DNA from: an uncultured Alphaproteobacteria bacterium
GTDB lineage: Bacteria > Pseudomonadota > Alphaproteobacteria > HIMB59 > GCA-002718135
Length of the DNA: 64,000 nucleotides
Assembly: GCA_902585605.1 (NCBI GenBank)
Contig: CACIED010000001.1
Location: forward strand, 372,001 to 436,000
Direction: 5' to 3'
The position numbers and the translations under genes are program-made. Below are positions 26,233-38,686 of the stretch, piece by piece. The notes beneath the pieces were generated by a model that was not told the DNA's origin, did no database searches, and saw only the letters and a list, made by a program, of their open reading frames with translations. Numbering within the stretch: the first letter of the stretch is position 1; every line of letters starts with the position of its first letter.

Positions 26233-27742
26233 TATCTTAGAATTAACGGATATAAATAAATCATTTGGTCATGTTCAGGCCAACAAAAATATTAATCTCA
26301 AAATAAATAAAGGAACAATTCACGGCATAATCGGCGAAAACGGAGCAGGTAAATCTACTTTGATGAGTATAGTATTTGGTCTTTACCAAGCTAATTCGGG
26401 TTCAATTAAGATTAATGGAAAAGAAATTAATTTAAGATCACCAAGAGATTCAATAATAAACGGCATTGGAATGGTTCACCAACATTTTATGTTGGTAGAA
26501 AATTTTACTGTACTTGAAAATATTATACTTGGTTTTGAAGGTGAAACAGTATTTGGAGAAAAATTACAAAAGGCAAAAGAAGATTTAGAAAAATTATGTC
26601 AAACCTATAATTTTAATATTGATCTTGATGCTACTATTTCAGATTTATCTGTAGGTTTTCGTCAAAGAGTGGAAATATTAAAATCTTTATACAGAGGAGC
26701 AGAAATTTTAATTCTTGATGAACCAACAGGAGTGCTTACACCTCAAGAAGTTGATGAATTATTTAAAATTCTTCGTTCATTAAAAGATGAAGGTAAAACT
26801 ATAGTATTAATTACGCATAAATTGATTGAAATAATGGATTTAACAAGCGAAGTATCAGTGATGCGTCAAGGCGAAATGGTTGGGCATACAAAAACTGAAG
26901 ATACAAGTAAAGAACAACTAGCTGAAATGATGGTAGGAAGAAGCGTCTTACTTAGAGTTGATAAAAAAGAAATAAAAAAAGGGGAGACCATATTCAAAGT
27001 TAATAATCTTTCAGTCAAAGACGATCTAGATGTAACGCGTGTAAAAGATGTAAACCTAGAAATATGCTCAGGAGAAATTCTGGGTATTGCTGGTGTAACT
27101 GGTAATGGACAAACTGAATTATTAGAAGCGCTTTCTGGGATTAGAAAAGTAGAGTCAGGAAGTATTGAATTATTTGGTGAAAAAATTTCTGATCATAATA
27201 ATTTCTTAAACCCAAGAATGCTTAAAGAAAAAGGTTTAGCACATGTACCTGAAGACAGGCAAAGAATGGGTTTAATAAGTGATTTCAAGGCTCACGAAAA
27301 TTTAATTTTTGGTTATCATGATCAAGAGCCATATTCAAAATCTGCAATTTTGAACAATAAAGAAATTACTGAATATTCAAATAAGGTCATGCAAGAATAT
27401 GATGTTAGACCTAATTCTCCAAACTTAATAACATCTAATTTTTCAGGAGGTAATCAACAAAAAATTATTTTGAGTAGAGAGCTTAATGAAAATCCAAAAG
27501 TTCTTTTAGTGGGGCAGCCAACAAGAGGCGTAGATATTGGAGCAATCGAGTTTATTCATCAACGTCTTATTGATATGAGAGATAAAGGTGCAGCAATACT
27601 ATTAGCATCAGTTGAGTTAGATGAAATACTGTCCTTATCTGACAGAATAATCGTTATGTTTGATGGTAAAATTGTTGGAGAAAAGGAAAATAAAAATGTC
27701 ACTGACCGTGAACTAGGATTACTTATGGCCGGTGTTGCGTAA
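26222..27742 (+). CDS. Nucleoside/simple-sugar ABC transporter ATP-binding protein, tandem ABC domains
   Basis: The 506-residue protein contains two ABC domains in the RbsA/YufO manner. The first has Walker A GENGAGKST at 38-46, signature LSVGFRQRVEIL and Walker B LILDEPTGVL. The second has the usual degenerate Walker A GVTGNGQTE (near 287) and a signature SGGNQQKIILSREL. Single-chain, double-ABC ATPases energise CUT2 and BMP-type nucleoside importers. It overlaps the first permease by one base. The ATG at 26222 is the only start that keeps LELTDINKSFG; it lies within the stem-loop described separately. Confidence 0.95.
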   Translation: MVSPILELTDINKSFGHVQANKNINLKINKGTIHGIIGENGAGKSTLMSIVFGLYQANSGSIKINGKEINLRSPRDSIINGIGMVHQHFMLVENFTVLENIILGFEGETVFGEKLQKAKEDLEKLCQTYNFNIDLDATISDLSVGFRQRVEILKSLYRGAEILILDEPTGVLTPQEVDELFKILRSLKDEGKTIVLITHKLIEIMDLTSEVSVMRQGEMVGHTKTEDTSKEQLAEMMVGRSVLLRVDKKEIKKGETIFKVNNLSVKDDLDVTRVKDVNLEICSGEILGIAGVTGNGQTELLEALSGIRKVESGSIELFGEKISDHNNFLNPRMLKEKGLAHVPEDRQRMGLISDFKAHENLIFGYHDQEPYSKSAILNNKEITEYSNKVMQEYDVRPNSPNLITSNFSGGNQQKIILSRELNENPKVLLVGQPTRGVDIGAIEFIHQRLIDMRDKGAAILLASVELDEILSLSDRIIVMFDGKIVGEKENKNVTDRELGLLMAGVA

Positions 27743-28863
27743 TGAGTAACTTAGTAGTTGATAAATCCAAGGTACCATGGTGGGTGTCTAACGTAATCGT
27801 ACCTTTAGTAAACTTAACATTAGCATTACTAGTATCAGGCCTGTTTATTTTTATAGCAGGTGAAAATCCAATAGAGGCTGTTAAGTTAATTATTTATGGA
27901 TCATTTGGTTACATCCAAGGATTTGCTTATACACTTTATTACACAACAAATTTTATTTTTACTGGACTAGCTTTTGCTGTAGCCTTTCATTGCAGACTTT
28001 TTAATATTGGTGGGGAAGGACAAGCGTATATAGGTGGTCTTGGTGTTTTTTTAGTAGCAATAAATTTAAGTTTTCTTCCAATTCCAATTGTCTGGCTTTT
28101 ATCAATTTGTGGAGCTTTCTTATTTGGAGCGGCTTGGGCTTACATACCAGCTTATCTTCAATCAAAAAGAGGAAGCCATGTTGTAATCACAACAATAATG
28201 TTTAATTTTATTGCTTCATCTTTAATGATTTTCTTACTTGTAGATGTGATTAGAGATACAAATCAAATGGCACCACATACGGTGAAGCTACCAGAAGAAA
28301 TCTGGTTACCAAGTTTTGAAGCATTCTCTGGAATTCTTGGAATAAAAATAAGATATTCACCACTTAACCTGACTTTTTTATTAGCAATTGCATCATTATT
28401 TTTTGTTTGGTTTTTAGTTTGGAAAACTAAATGGGGTTATGAAATGCGAGCAGTAGGACACAATACTCAAGCAGCAATATATGCAGGTATATCACCTCAT
28501 AAAAATATTATCATCGCGATGTGTATCTCTGGAGGTTTAGCAGGACTACTTGGCGTCAATGAAATTCTTGGTGTAAGCCATAAAATTCAAGCAGGCTTTC
28601 CGGCAGGATATGGATTTACAGGAATTGCAGTTGCACTAATGGGCAGAAATCATCCGATTGGTATTTTACCAGCAGCATTTTTATTTGGAATTTTATACCA
28701 AGGAGGTTCAGAAGTTACATTCGAAATGCCAAACATAACTAGATACATGTTCGTTGCTGTTCAAGGATTAATAATATTATTTAGTGGTGCATTAGAAAAT
28801 CTTTTCAGACCACAAATAGAAAGTTTTTTTGTTAGAAGACTCAATAGAGAGGTAAATGCGTAA
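27742..28863 (+). CDS. Nucleoside ABC transporter permease 1 (YufP-like)
   Basis: The 373-residue protein has about ten hydrophobic segments and the BPD_transp_2 (LivM/RbsC-type) pattern, including CRLFNIGGEGQAYIGGLG near 95-112 and AVGHNTQAAIYAGI, the EAA-like cytoplasmic motif (near 237). The loop GPxxGxGFTGIAVALMGRNHPIG follows (here GYGFTGIAVALMG). It is one of two permease subunits. Its start overlaps the ATPase stop by one base and its stop overlaps the second permease ATG, so the whole transporter is translationally coupled. Confidence 0.93.
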   Translation: MSNLVVDKSKVPWWVSNVIVPLVNLTLALLVSGLFIFIAGENPIEAVKLIIYGSFGYIQGFAYTLYYTTNFIFTGLAFAVAFHCRLFNIGGEGQAYIGGLGVFLVAINLSFLPIPIVWLLSICGAFLFGAAWAYIPAYLQSKRGSHVVITTIMFNFIASSLMIFLLVDVIRDTNQMAPHTVKLPEEIWLPSFEAFSGILGIKIRYSPLNLTFLLAIASLFFVWFLVWKTKWGYEMRAVGHNTQAAIYAGISPHKNIIIAMCISGGLAGLLGVNEILGVSHKIQAGFPAGYGFTGIAVALMGRNHPIGILPAAFLFGILYQGGSEVTFEMPNITRYMFVAVQGLIILFSGALENLFRPQIESFFVRRLNREVNA

Positions 28864-29834
28864 TGGAATTTTTATCTGATATTGCTTCTTTAATTAATTC
28901 TACTTTAAGAATATCTACACCTTTAGTTTTTGCTGCAATGGCTGGTATATTTGCTGAAAGATCTGGGGTAATAGATTTTAGTTTAGAAGGTAAAATGCTT
29001 ATGGCCGCATTTGTGGCAGCTGTTGGTTCATACTATTTAGGTAACCCGTGGTTAGGCTTATTATTAGCTATAATTGTATGTGTGTGTTTATCAATGTTAC
29101 ATGGATTTGCCTCGGTAACCCACAAAGGCGATCAAGTAGTATCATGTGTTGCTATAAATATTTTAATTATTGGTTTAACAACTGCTTTAGCCGCTGCCTG
29201 GTTTGGGCAAGCAGGTCTGACGCCAACATTAAATGAAGATCAGCGTTTTTTAGAAATTCATCTTCCTTTTGCTGACGCACTAAGAGACATTCCGGTTATT
29301 GGAACACTTTATAGTGATATATTAAGTGGTCATTACGTTTTTGTTTATTTAGCATATCTTTCTGTCCCACTAGTTTTTTGGATAGTATTTAAAACTAGTT
29401 TTGGTTTGCGTCTAAGAGCAGTCGGAGAAAATCCAAGTGCAGTAGATACTGCTGGAATCAATGTCTTTACTATGAGATATAAAGCACTAGCAATCAATGG
29501 AGTGTTAATTGCTTTTGCGGGAGCTCATTTATCAACTGCCGTTAATGCAAATTTCTTTAGAGAAATGTCAGCGGGAAGAGGATACTTAGCTTTAGCAGCA
29601 ATGATCTTTGGAAAGTGGCACCCTAAAACAGCTTTAATTGCTTGTTTACTCTTTGGATTTACAGATGCTCTTCAAATCAGATTGCAAGGTGTTGAGCTAC
29701 CAGCAATTGGCGAGATACCTGTTCAATTAATACAAGCACTTCCATATATACTAACAGTAGTATTGCTTGCTGGTTTTGTAGGTAAAGCAATTGCACCTAA
29801 TGCTATTGGACAGCCTTACATTAAAGAGAGATAA
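28863..29834 (+). CDS. Nucleoside ABC transporter permease 2 (YufQ-like)
   Basis: The 323-residue permease has about eight hydrophobic segments and the family motifs GIFAERSGVIDFSLEGKML (near 28-46), LRAVGENPSAVDTAGINV (near 188-205) and GRGYLALAAMIFGKWHP (near 238-254). It completes the BMP transporter as the heteromeric partner of the preceding permease. Start and previous stop share one base. Fifty-five bases separate it from the NTF2-like gene. Confidence 0.93.
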   Translation: MEFLSDIASLINSTLRISTPLVFAAMAGIFAERSGVIDFSLEGKMLMAAFVAAVGSYYLGNPWLGLLLAIIVCVCLSMLHGFASVTHKGDQVVSCVAINILIIGLTTALAAAWFGQAGLTPTLNEDQRFLEIHLPFADALRDIPVIGTLYSDILSGHYVFVYLAYLSVPLVFWIVFKTSFGLRLRAVGENPSAVDTAGINVFTMRYKALAINGVLIAFAGAHLSTAVNANFFREMSAGRGYLALAAMIFGKWHPKTALIACLLFGFTDALQIRLQGVELPAIGEIPVQLIQALPYILTVVLLAGFVGKAIAPNAIGQPYIKER

Positions 29835-29889
29835 TTAAATACATATTTAAAATAAATTCCTATATAAAATACTGATACTAGGAGAAAAT

Positions 29890-30210
29890 ATGTCAATACT
29901 AGAAAAATACATGAAGGTATTTAATGAAAAAGATGAATCAGGAATGAATGAAATTATCCATGATGATTTCAAATTTACAATGCATTCTAGTGGTAATGTT
30001 TTATCAAAGTCCGACGTTATAAGTTGGGCTATGAGTGACGACATTAATGATGATAAGTCTAGAATTGTATACGAAAATGACGAGATTGGGATATATCACT
30101 CTTTCGTTACTTTTAAAGATGGCAACACACAAGCTGTGATGGCGGTATACAAATATAAAGACGGCAAAATAATTTCATTAGAAACTGGGGCAACCAATAT
30201 GCCAAAATAA
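29890..30210 (+). CDS. NTF2-like/SnoaL-type small protein
   Basis: The 106-residue protein has the NTF2-like (SnoaL) pattern: an N-terminal helix (LEKYMKVFNEKDESGMNEIIHDDFKFTMH), a curved sheet, and a final strand pair. It has no diagnostic catalytic residues. Proteins of this family bind small hydrophobic ligands or act as isomerases. A good SD (AGGAGA, 29880-29885) precedes the ATG. It lies between the nucleoside transporter and a shared terminator; it is convergent with katG. No specific function can be given. Confidence 0.7.
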   Translation: MSILEKYMKVFNEKDESGMNEIIHDDFKFTMHSSGNVLSKSDVISWAMSDDINDDKSRIVYENDEIGIYHSFVTFKDGNTQAVMAVYKYKDGKIISLETGATNMPK

Positions 30211-30211
30211 A

Positions 30212-30238
30212 AAAAGTGGAACTCTAAGTTCCACTTTT
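30212..30238. terminator. Bidirectional intrinsic terminator between the NTF2-like gene and katG
   Basis: AAAAGTGGAACT (30212-30223), loop CTA, AGTTCCACTTTT (30227-30238): a perfect 12-bp stem with a 3-base loop and A/T flanks on both sides, so it can work for both convergent genes. Confidence 0.85.
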
Positions 30239-30257
30239 AAATTAATTTAAATTATTT

Positions 30258-32393
<2,136 letters not shown>

Positions 32394-32453
32394 TTAGAAC
32401 CTCCGTTATTTAATACTAATATATAAAGAATTTAAATTAAAGAAAAGTGAAAA

Positions 32454-32858
32454 CTATAACTCAATTTTGAAATTTTCAGGTCGCCACGTCGCAGGCGCAA
32501 GTTCAAAATCATCAAAATCAAAAGCAGGTGCGACAGTGCATCCAATTAAACTGAAAGCACCAGAAGATCTCATTGCAAACCATGTGTTCGCTATTACGGT
32601 GTAAATATAATTATTATCTGACCCTAAAGAAAAAACTTCATAATTAACTCCGTCATTTGATGTGAAAACTTCTAGAGGATCTCCAGAATAAAAATGTAAT
32701 ATTTCATTTTTAGTTAATCGATGCCAATGTGATTTTTCATTCCTTTTTAATAAGTAATAAATTTGACTAACATTTTCGTTCTTAAAATTTTCAACATAAT
32801 GTCCTCCTTCAGGATGACTTATCATATTGAGTTTTTTTATTAAATTATCTGCTTCCAC
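32454..32858 (-). CDS. DUF985 cupin protein (Cupin_5)
   Basis: The 134-residue protein matches the DUF985/Cupin_5 pattern: LNMISHPEGGHYVENF at the start, IYYLLKRNEKSHWHRLTKNEILHFYSGDPLEVF with candidate metal-binding His residues (near 44-47 and 54), and a closing VAPAFDFDDFELA. Cupins of this family are small beta-barrels of uncertain function. It starts one base after the ribA stop and is the last gene of the cysS-thrS-hemB-hisI-ribA series, so co-transcription is likely. Confidence 0.85.
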   Translation of the reverse strand: MEADNLIKKLNMISHPEGGHYVENFKNENVSQIYYLLKRNEKSHWHRLTKNEILHFYSGDPLEVFTSNDGVNYEVFSLGSDNNYIYTVIANTWFAMRSSGAFSLIGCTVAPAFDFDDFELAPATWRPENFKIEL

Positions 32859-33449
32859 TTAGATTAAATGACCAAGTTTGCTTTTCTTAGTTGAGATATA
32901 TTTTTCATTATACTTATTGGTGTCTGAGAAAATTGGAATTCTTTGATTTACTTTGATACCCATATCTTCAAGCGCTTTTATTTTTTTCGGATTATTAGTC
33001 ATCAAATCTAATTTTTTGATTGCTAAATATTTAACCATTCCAGCAATATTTTCATATGTTCTCTCATCATCTTTGAAACCCAATTGATGATTAGCTTCAA
33101 CGGTATCTAGTCCCTTATCTTGTAAACTATATGCTTTAATTTTGTTTGAAAGACCAATGCCCCTTCCTTCTTGTTGAAGATAAAAAATAACCCCTCTTCC
33201 ATTTTGAGCAATTTGTTTTAATGATTCAGTTAGTTGGAATCTACAATCACATCTCATACTAAAAAAAGATTCCCCTGTAATACACTGCGAATGAATTCTT
33301 GATAAAACTGGCTCATCGGTAAGCAAGTCACCCATACATATTGCTAAATGATCTTTAGATTCATTTTCATCTGTAAAGGCATGTACAGTGAACTCCCCAA
33401 TATTTGTTGGAAGTTTACTAGTCTCAATAAACTTTAATTTGTCTGACAT
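32859..33449 (-). CDS. ribA: GTP cyclohydrolase II RibA
   Basis: RibA opens GTP to begin riboflavin synthesis. The 196-residue stand-alone form has the zinc site CITGESFFSMRCDC (three Cys near 56-69), the GTP-binding segment YLQQEGRGIGLSNKI (near 90-104), and TVEANHQLGFKDDERTY. Many bacteria fuse it to RibB; here it is monofunctional. It overlaps the hisI stop by one base and is read in the same minus-strand series as hemB and hisI. Confidence 0.96.
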   Translation of the reverse strand: MSDKLKFIETSKLPTNIGEFTVHAFTDENESKDHLAICMGDLLTDEPVLSRIHSQCITGESFFSMRCDCRFQLTESLKQIAQNGRGVIFYLQQEGRGIGLSNKIKAYSLQDKGLDTVEANHQLGFKDDERTYENIAGMVKYLAIKKLDLMTNNPKKIKALEDMGIKVNQRIPIFSDTNKYNEKYISTKKSKLGHLI

Positions 33450-33922
33450 TATAGTTTAGTAGGATTTGGGGCACCTTTATATACTTCTTCAGGATCAAAA
33501 ACTTTTTCTTTCTCTTCAAATTTAAGAACAACTTTAGAGCTAGAATTATCCAATGGAATACTTCTATAAAAACATGATCTATATCCTACATGACAGCTAG
33601 CACCACCTTTGACATCAACCCTTAACCAAACACAATCTTGATCATCATCAATTCTTATTTCTTTTATCTTCTGCGTTAATCCACTTGTTTTACCTTTGTG
33701 CCAAAGGGTATTTCTACTTCTAGAAAAATAAACAGCTTCACCCAAACTTATAGTTTTTTTAAAAGCTTCTTCATTCATATAACCTTGCATAAGTAGTTCA
33801 CCAGATGAAAAATCTGTTGTTACAACTGGTATCAGCCCATTTGAATCAAATTTCGGAGCAAGCTCATTTGACTCTTCAACTTGTTCTATAGATTTTCTTT
33901 TTTCAAATTGAATGTTATTCAT
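33449..33922 (-). CDS. hisI: Phosphoribosyl-AMP cyclohydrolase HisI
   Basis: HisI hydrolyses the adenine ring of phosphoribosyl-AMP in step three of histidine synthesis. The 157-residue protein has the zinc-binding [11 protein letters not shown] (near 112-122) and the substrate region [14 protein letters not shown] (near 68-81) plus [12 protein letters not shown]. It is separate from the his operon at 5.3-8.8 kb, which contains hisE. It overlaps hemB by 8 bases and ribA by one base. Its C-terminal tail ([17 protein letters not shown]) is slightly longer than in the minimal enzyme. Confidence 0.96.
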   Translation of the reverse strand: MNNIQFEKRKSIEQVEESNELAPKFDSNGLIPVVTTDFSSGELLMQGYMNEEAFKKTISLGEAVYFSRSRNTLWHKGKTSGLTQKIKEIRIDDDQDCVWLRVDVKGGASCHVGYRSCFYRSIPLDNSSSKVVLKFEEKEKVFDPEEVYKGAPNPTKL

Positions 33923-34916
33923 TTTTTAATTTTTCAGCAGCTTCTAATGCAAAGTAAGTCAGTATACCATTTGCCCCAGCTCTTTTAAAAGATAAAAGAG
34001 ATTCCATTACAACTTTTTCATTAAGCCAACCTTTATTAATTGACTCTTTTATCATCGAATATTCACCAGATACTTGATAGGCAAAAGTTGGAACTTTAAA
34101 TTCTGATTTTATTCTAGAAATAATATCAAGATAAGGCATACCAGGTTTAACCATTACCATATCTGCACCCTCACTTATATCTAATCCAACTTCTCTAATA
34201 GCTTCATCACTGTTTGATGGATCCATTTGATATGTTAATTTACCATCTTTACCCAAATTAGAACCAGAACCTATAGCATCTCTAAAAGGTCCATAAAAAC
34301 CCGAAGCATATTTTGCGGCATAAGAGAGAATAAGGGTATCTGCTAAATTGTTTGAATCTAATGCAGTTCTTATTCTTCCAACTCTTCCATCCATCATATC
34401 CGATGGGGCGATTATATCACAACCAGCATTAGCTTGGACTAGAGCTTGTTGTTCCAAAACCTCCAAAGTTTTATCATTATCTATTTTATCATTTATAACT
34501 AAACCATCATGCCCATGATCAGTAAAAGGATCTAATGCAACATCACATACAATACCAATATTTGGAAAATCTTTTTTAATACTTTTAATTGATCTGCACA
34601 CCAAGTTGTTTTCATCTACAGCTAAGCTTCCTTCAGAATTTTTAAGGCCACTTTCAATTTGAGGAAAAATTGCAATAGCAGGAATTTTAAGTTTAACAGC
34701 TTTTTCTACTTCGCTTAAAAGTTTATCAATAGAATGCCTGCTCACACCAGGCATCGAACTGATAGGATCATCAACTTTGTTTCCCTCGCATACAAATAGA
34801 GGCAATATTAAATCATTAACACTAAGTGTATTTTCAGCAACTAAACGACGAGAAAATTCTTTCATTCTATTACGTCTAAGTCTTGTACTTGGAAACTTAC
34901 CTTGCATGTTATTCAT
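33915..34916 (-). CDS. hemB: Delta-aminolevulinic acid dehydratase HemB (Mg-type site)
   Basis: HemB condenses two 5-aminolevulinates to porphobilinogen for haem. The 333-residue protein has the Schiff-base lysine regions [18 protein letters not shown] (near 196-213) and [13 protein letters not shown] (near 248-260). The metal-site segment reads [15 protein letters not shown]: the Asp-rich type rather than the Cys-rich zinc type found in E. coli and animals. This suggests a magnesium-dependent enzyme. It follows thrS after 3 bases and overlaps hisI by 8. Confidence 0.96.
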   Translation of the reverse strand: MNNMQGKFPSTRLRRNRMKEFSRRLVAENTLSVNDLILPLFVCEGNKVDDPISSMPGVSRHSIDKLLSEVEKAVKLKIPAIAIFPQIESGLKNSEGSLAVDENNLVCRSIKSIKKDFPNIGIVCDVALDPFTDHGHDGLVINDKIDNDKTLEVLEQQALVQANAGCDIIAPSDMMDGRVGRIRTALDSNNLADTLILSYAAKYASGFYGPFRDAIGSGSNLGKDGKLTYQMDPSNSDEAIREVGLDISEGADMVMVKPGMPYLDIISRIKSEFKVPTFAYQVSGEYSMIKESINKGWLNEKVVMESLLSFKRAGANGILTYFALEAAEKLKNE

Positions 34917-34919
34917 TTT

Positions 34920-36845
34920 TTACTCTATTGGTGATTTTGCTTCTTTAAATAAGCTAGTAACAATATCTTCTAATTTAAAGGTCTTTGTTTCAGAAGATCC
35001 AATTCTCCTAACAGATACTGTTTTGTCTTGATCCTCTTTTTTTCCAACAGCGATAATTGCTGGCACCTTACTATTACTGTGTTCACGTATTTTATAACCA
35101 ATTTTTTCATTACGCGTATCTATTTCGGCTCTAATTCCTTTTGATACTAATGCTTTTTGTACTTCATATGCATACTCATCAGTATCAGATGTAATTGTAG
35201 CAACTACTGCTTGCAATGGTGAAAGCCAAAAGGGAAGATGGCCTGCATAATGTTCAATTAGAATGCCAGTGAATCTCTCTAAGGAACCAAATAAAGCCCT
35301 ATGCAACATGACTGGTATTTTTTTATTACCATCTTCTCCAATATAAGTAGCTCCCAATCTTCCAGGCAAATTTAAATCTACCTGCAGTGTTCCGCATTGC
35401 CAGTCTCTGCCAATTGCATCACGTAAAACAAACTCTAATTTTGGACCGTAAAATGCACCTTCTCCTGGGTTGAGTGTGTACTCAAGACCTGTTGCTTCCA
35501 TGGCTTGCATTAATGCAGCCTCAGCTTTATCCCAAATAGCATCATCCCCTACGCGTTTTTCAGGACGGTCAGAAAATTTAATTCTAACATTATCGAAACC
35601 AAAGTCCTTATAGATACTAAGTATCAAATCACATACCGTTTTACTTTCTTGTGTAATTTGATCTTCTGTACAAAATATATGTGCATCATCTTGTGTGAAT
35701 GCTCTCACCCTCATTAATCCATGAAGTGCACCAGACGGTTCATAACGATGTACTTTTCCAAATTCTGATAATAGAAATGGTAAGTCTCTATAACTTTTTA
35801 ATCCTTGTTTAAAAATTTCTACAGCACCAGGGCAATTCATTGGTTTGATAGCATAAATTTTATCGTCTTTAGCTTCAGTTCTAAACATCATGTCACTAAA
35901 TTTGTCCCAGTGACCTGACGTTTCCCATAGTGACTTGTCCATCATGTCTGGCGTATTAGTTTCTACATAACCTGCCTTGTCTTGTCTGTTTCGCATATAA
36001 TTTATTAACGATTGGAATAATGTCCAACCCTTAGGATGCCAAAACACAGCTCCAGGAGCCTCTTCCTGAAAATGAAATAAATCCATTTCTCTTCCCAGTT
36101 TTCGGTGATCTCTTTTTTCTGCTTCTTCAATTTGTAAAAGGTGTTGTTCAAGATCTTTTTCTGTTGCCCAGGCTGTTCCATAAATTCTTGTTAACATTGC
36201 ATTAGATGAATCACCTCGCCAGTAAGCACCAGCAACTTTCATTAATTTAAATGCTTTACCAATTTGTTTTGTTGAAACCATATGAGGGCCTTTACACAAG
36301 TCTAACCAATCACCTTGTTTATAAATACTGATTTCCTCATTATCAGGAAGATCATTAATTAATTCAACTTTGTAGTTCTCACCTTTATCTTTAAAATGTT
36401 TTATTGATTCTTCTTTAGACCATACTTCTCTTATAAAATTTTTATTTCTTTGAATGATATCGTGCATCTTCTTTTCAATTTTTGGAAGATCAGAAGCAGT
36501 AAAAGGTTCATCTCTTGCAAAATCATAATAAAAACCATTTTCAATTGCTGGACCAATTGTAACTTGTGTTTCAGGGAATAATTCTTGAACAGCTTCTGCC
36601 ATTACATGAGCACAATCATGTCGTATTAATTGAAGTGCTTCCTTGCTATCCCTTTTTAAAATTGCTACAGATGCATCACTATTAATAGGTAAACTGATAT
36701 CTTTTATGTCATTATTGATTTTTATAGCGACTGATTCTTTGGCAAGAGATTTAGAAATTTGTGATGCTAACTCAAGACCATTGATGCCCTTATCAACTTC
36801 CTTTTTATTTCCATCTGGAAATGTAATTGTTATCTTTTCACTCAT
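34920..36845 (-). CDS. thrS: Threonyl-tRNA synthetase
   Basis: ThrRS charges tRNA-Thr. The 641-residue protein has the N-terminal TGS domain (about 1-62), the editing domain with [16 protein letters not shown] (near 75-90), the class II catalytic core, and the anticodon-binding domain (about 535-635). In the core the zinc ligands lie in [32 protein letters not shown] and [14 protein letters not shown]. The usual order and length are kept. It overlaps cysS by 4 bases and is followed by hemB. Confidence 0.98.
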   Translation of the reverse strand: MSEKITITFPDGNKKEVDKGINGLELASQISKSLAKESVAIKINNDIKDISLPINSDASVAILKRDSKEALQLIRHDCAHVMAEAVQELFPETQVTIGPAIENGFYYDFARDEPFTASDLPKIEKKMHDIIQRNKNFIREVWSKEESIKHFKDKGENYKVELINDLPDNEEISIYKQGDWLDLCKGPHMVSTKQIGKAFKLMKVAGAYWRGDSSNAMLTRIYGTAWATEKDLEQHLLQIEEAEKRDHRKLGREMDLFHFQEEAPGAVFWHPKGWTLFQSLINYMRNRQDKAGYVETNTPDMMDKSLWETSGHWDKFSDMMFRTEAKDDKIYAIKPMNCPGAVEIFKQGLKSYRDLPFLLSEFGKVHRYEPSGALHGLMRVRAFTQDDAHIFCTEDQITQESKTVCDLILSIYKDFGFDNVRIKFSDRPEKRVGDDAIWDKAEAALMQAMEATGLEYTLNPGEGAFYGPKLEFVLRDAIGRDWQCGTLQVDLNLPGRLGATYIGEDGNKKIPVMLHRALFGSLERFTGILIEHYAGHLPFWLSPLQAVVATITSDTDEYAYEVQKALVSKGIRAEIDTRNEKIGYKIREHSNSKVPAIIAVGKKEDQDKTVSVRRIGSSETKTFKLEDIVTSLFKEAKSPIE

Positions 36846-38227
36846 CTAGATTTCCGCCAAATCGTTCCCTTATTAGTATCTTCTATTTCTATGCCTTTAT
36901 CTTTTAATGTGTCCCTAATAGTATCTGCCAAATTAAAATTTTTACTGCGTCTAGCTTCATTACGTTCATTTATCAACCTTTCAATTTCTTCAGCATTTTC
37001 AGTATCTTTTTGATTATAACCTAACCAATTTCCTGGATCATCTTCAAGAATACCTAATATTTTACCAGCAGAAAGAAGATTATTTTTTATTTCTTTTTTT
37101 CTTTCATCTGATGCAGATGAAGCGTCATTTGCCTCTTCATTAAGTTTTGCAATGACTTTAGGTGTATTCAAATCATCTAAAAATGATTCCATTATAGAAT
37201 CAGAAGGTAACTTAAGATCTGCTTCAACATCTGATAACTCTAATAGAACTCTATAAAGTCGATCTATCATTTTGCTATTTTGTTCAATGATTTCTTCTGT
37301 CCAGTTCAATGGTTGTTTGTAATGAGCTGATAACAATGTTAATCGCAAAACCTCTCCCTTGTATTTTTTATTGAGATCATGAACGAGTTTAATATTGCCA
37401 ATTGACTTTGACATTTTTTCTCCCTCAACATTAACAAATCCATTATGAAACCAATAAGTTGCAAAATCTTTAGGATCTTTATTTTCTGATATGGAACAAG
37501 TTTGTGCTATTTCATTTTCATGATGAGGAAACACCAAGTCAATACCACCGCTATGGATATCAAAAGGAAGACCTAATGATTTTTCTGACATAACGGAGCA
37601 TTCTAAATGCCATCCTGGTCTTCCAAATCCCCAAGGTGAATCCCACCCAGGTAAGGGTGAAGGAGATGGTTTCCATAAAATAAAATCTGCAGGATCTTTT
37701 TTGAAAGGTGCCACTTCAACACGGCTTCCAGCTATTTGTTCATCTCTATTTCTTTTTGAAAGAATTCCATAATTATCAAAACTAGGTACATGAAATAAAA
37801 CATGACCTTCTTTTTCATAAGCTTTATTTTCATCAATTAATCTTTTTATTAATTCGATCATTTCTTTAATATGATCAGTTGCTCTTGGTTGAATATCAGG
37901 AAGATTAACACCGAGTGCGCTCATGTCATTATTGTAAATCTCTGTATATTTATTTGTGATAACACTTATGTCCTCACCTGTTTCTTTAGAAGCTTCTATA
38001 ATCTTGTCATCAATATCAGTGATATTAGACACATAGGTCACTTGTTTAAATTGTGTTTTTAATACACGGACTAATAAATCATTTACAACTGCCATACGCG
38101 CATTACCTATGTGCGCAAAATTGTAAACAGTTGGACCACACGCATATATTCTTACATGATCTGGATTGACTGGTTTAAAAAATTCTTTTTTACCACTTAA
38201 TGTGTTTTGTAACTGTAATGACATCAA
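36842..38227 (-). CDS. cysS: Cysteinyl-tRNA synthetase
   Basis: CysRS charges tRNA-Cys. The 461-residue class I enzyme has [18 protein letters not shown] (zinc Cys and HIGH-type motif, near 29-46), the zinc ligands in [14 protein letters not shown] and [11 protein letters not shown], and the KMSKSIGN loop (near 266-273). The C-terminal anticodon region is normal. ATG at 38225-38227 was taken; the second codon is also ATG. It leads the minus-strand series cysS-thrS-hemB-hisI-ribA-cupin, with 8 bases to the upstream DUF2141 gene. Confidence 0.98.
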   Translation of the reverse strand: MMSLQLQNTLSGKKEFFKPVNPDHVRIYACGPTVYNFAHIGNARMAVVNDLLVRVLKTQFKQVTYVSNITDIDDKIIEASKETGEDISVITNKYTEIYNNDMSALGVNLPDIQPRATDHIKEMIELIKRLIDENKAYEKEGHVLFHVPSFDNYGILSKRNRDEQIAGSRVEVAPFKKDPADFILWKPSPSPLPGWDSPWGFGRPGWHLECSVMSEKSLGLPFDIHSGGIDLVFPHHENEIAQTCSISENKDPKDFATYWFHNGFVNVEGEKMSKSIGNIKLVHDLNKKYKGEVLRLTLLSAHYKQPLNWTEEIIEQNSKMIDRLYRVLLELSDVEADLKLPSDSIMESFLDDLNTPKVIAKLNEEANDASSASDERKKEIKNNLLSAGKILGILEDDPGNWLGYNQKDTENAEEIERLINERNEARRSKNFNLADTIRDTLKDKGIEIEDTNKGTIWRKSR

Positions 38228-38235
38228 TATAATTT

Positions 38236-38658
38236 TTAATAATTAAGTTCTATTACCACGGGTTCGCCATGAACTAAAATGATTGCAGCTTTTTCAAATG
38301 ACGGAGGACCTTTTGGCTGATAATTATTACTAAAGGCAAAACCTTCTTTTGGTCTCCAGAATAACCCAGTCTTTAATTTTCCGTCTGAATCTTCATCGTG
38401 ATAGGCAACAATTGCTATTTTTCCTTCATGGATCTTACTCAAAGGAACAACAACCTCGCCCTTTTGCACTCTTTTTCTAACGCTCTCAATAGCTAATTCT
38501 TCATCCAAAAAGCTTTCTTTTGAGTCATATATCTTAACATCAATGTAGCCATCACCATGTTCTACATTTGGAAAAATGATAGTTCCATGTGCAAAAAGAC
38601 CTAAAGACCATGTGACTGTTAAGCCAAAAAAGAATATTTTAGTAAAAAAACTTTTCAT
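38236..38658 (-). CDS. DUF2141 family exported protein
   Basis: The 140-residue protein has a signal peptide (cleavage likely after LFA, near residue 23) and the DUF2141 pattern: GYIDVKIYDSKESFLDE, then the HDEDSDGKLKTGLFWRPKEGFAFSNNY segment resembling a calcium-type acidic loop, and GPPSFEKAAI. The family is periplasmic with unknown function. It sits 8 bases upstream of cysS and may be co-transcribed. Only 28 bases separate it from the divergent pabB-like gene. Confidence 0.85.
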   Translation of the reverse strand: MKSFFTKIFFFGLTVTWSLGLFAHGTIIFPNVEHGDGYIDVKIYDSKESFLDEELAIESVRKRVQKGEVVVPLSKIHEGKIAIVAYHDEDSDGKLKTGLFWRPKEGFAFSNNYQPKGPPSFEKAAIILVHGEPVVIELNY

Positions 38659-38686
38659 ATAAGTATCCTAATTATAATAGAATCAA

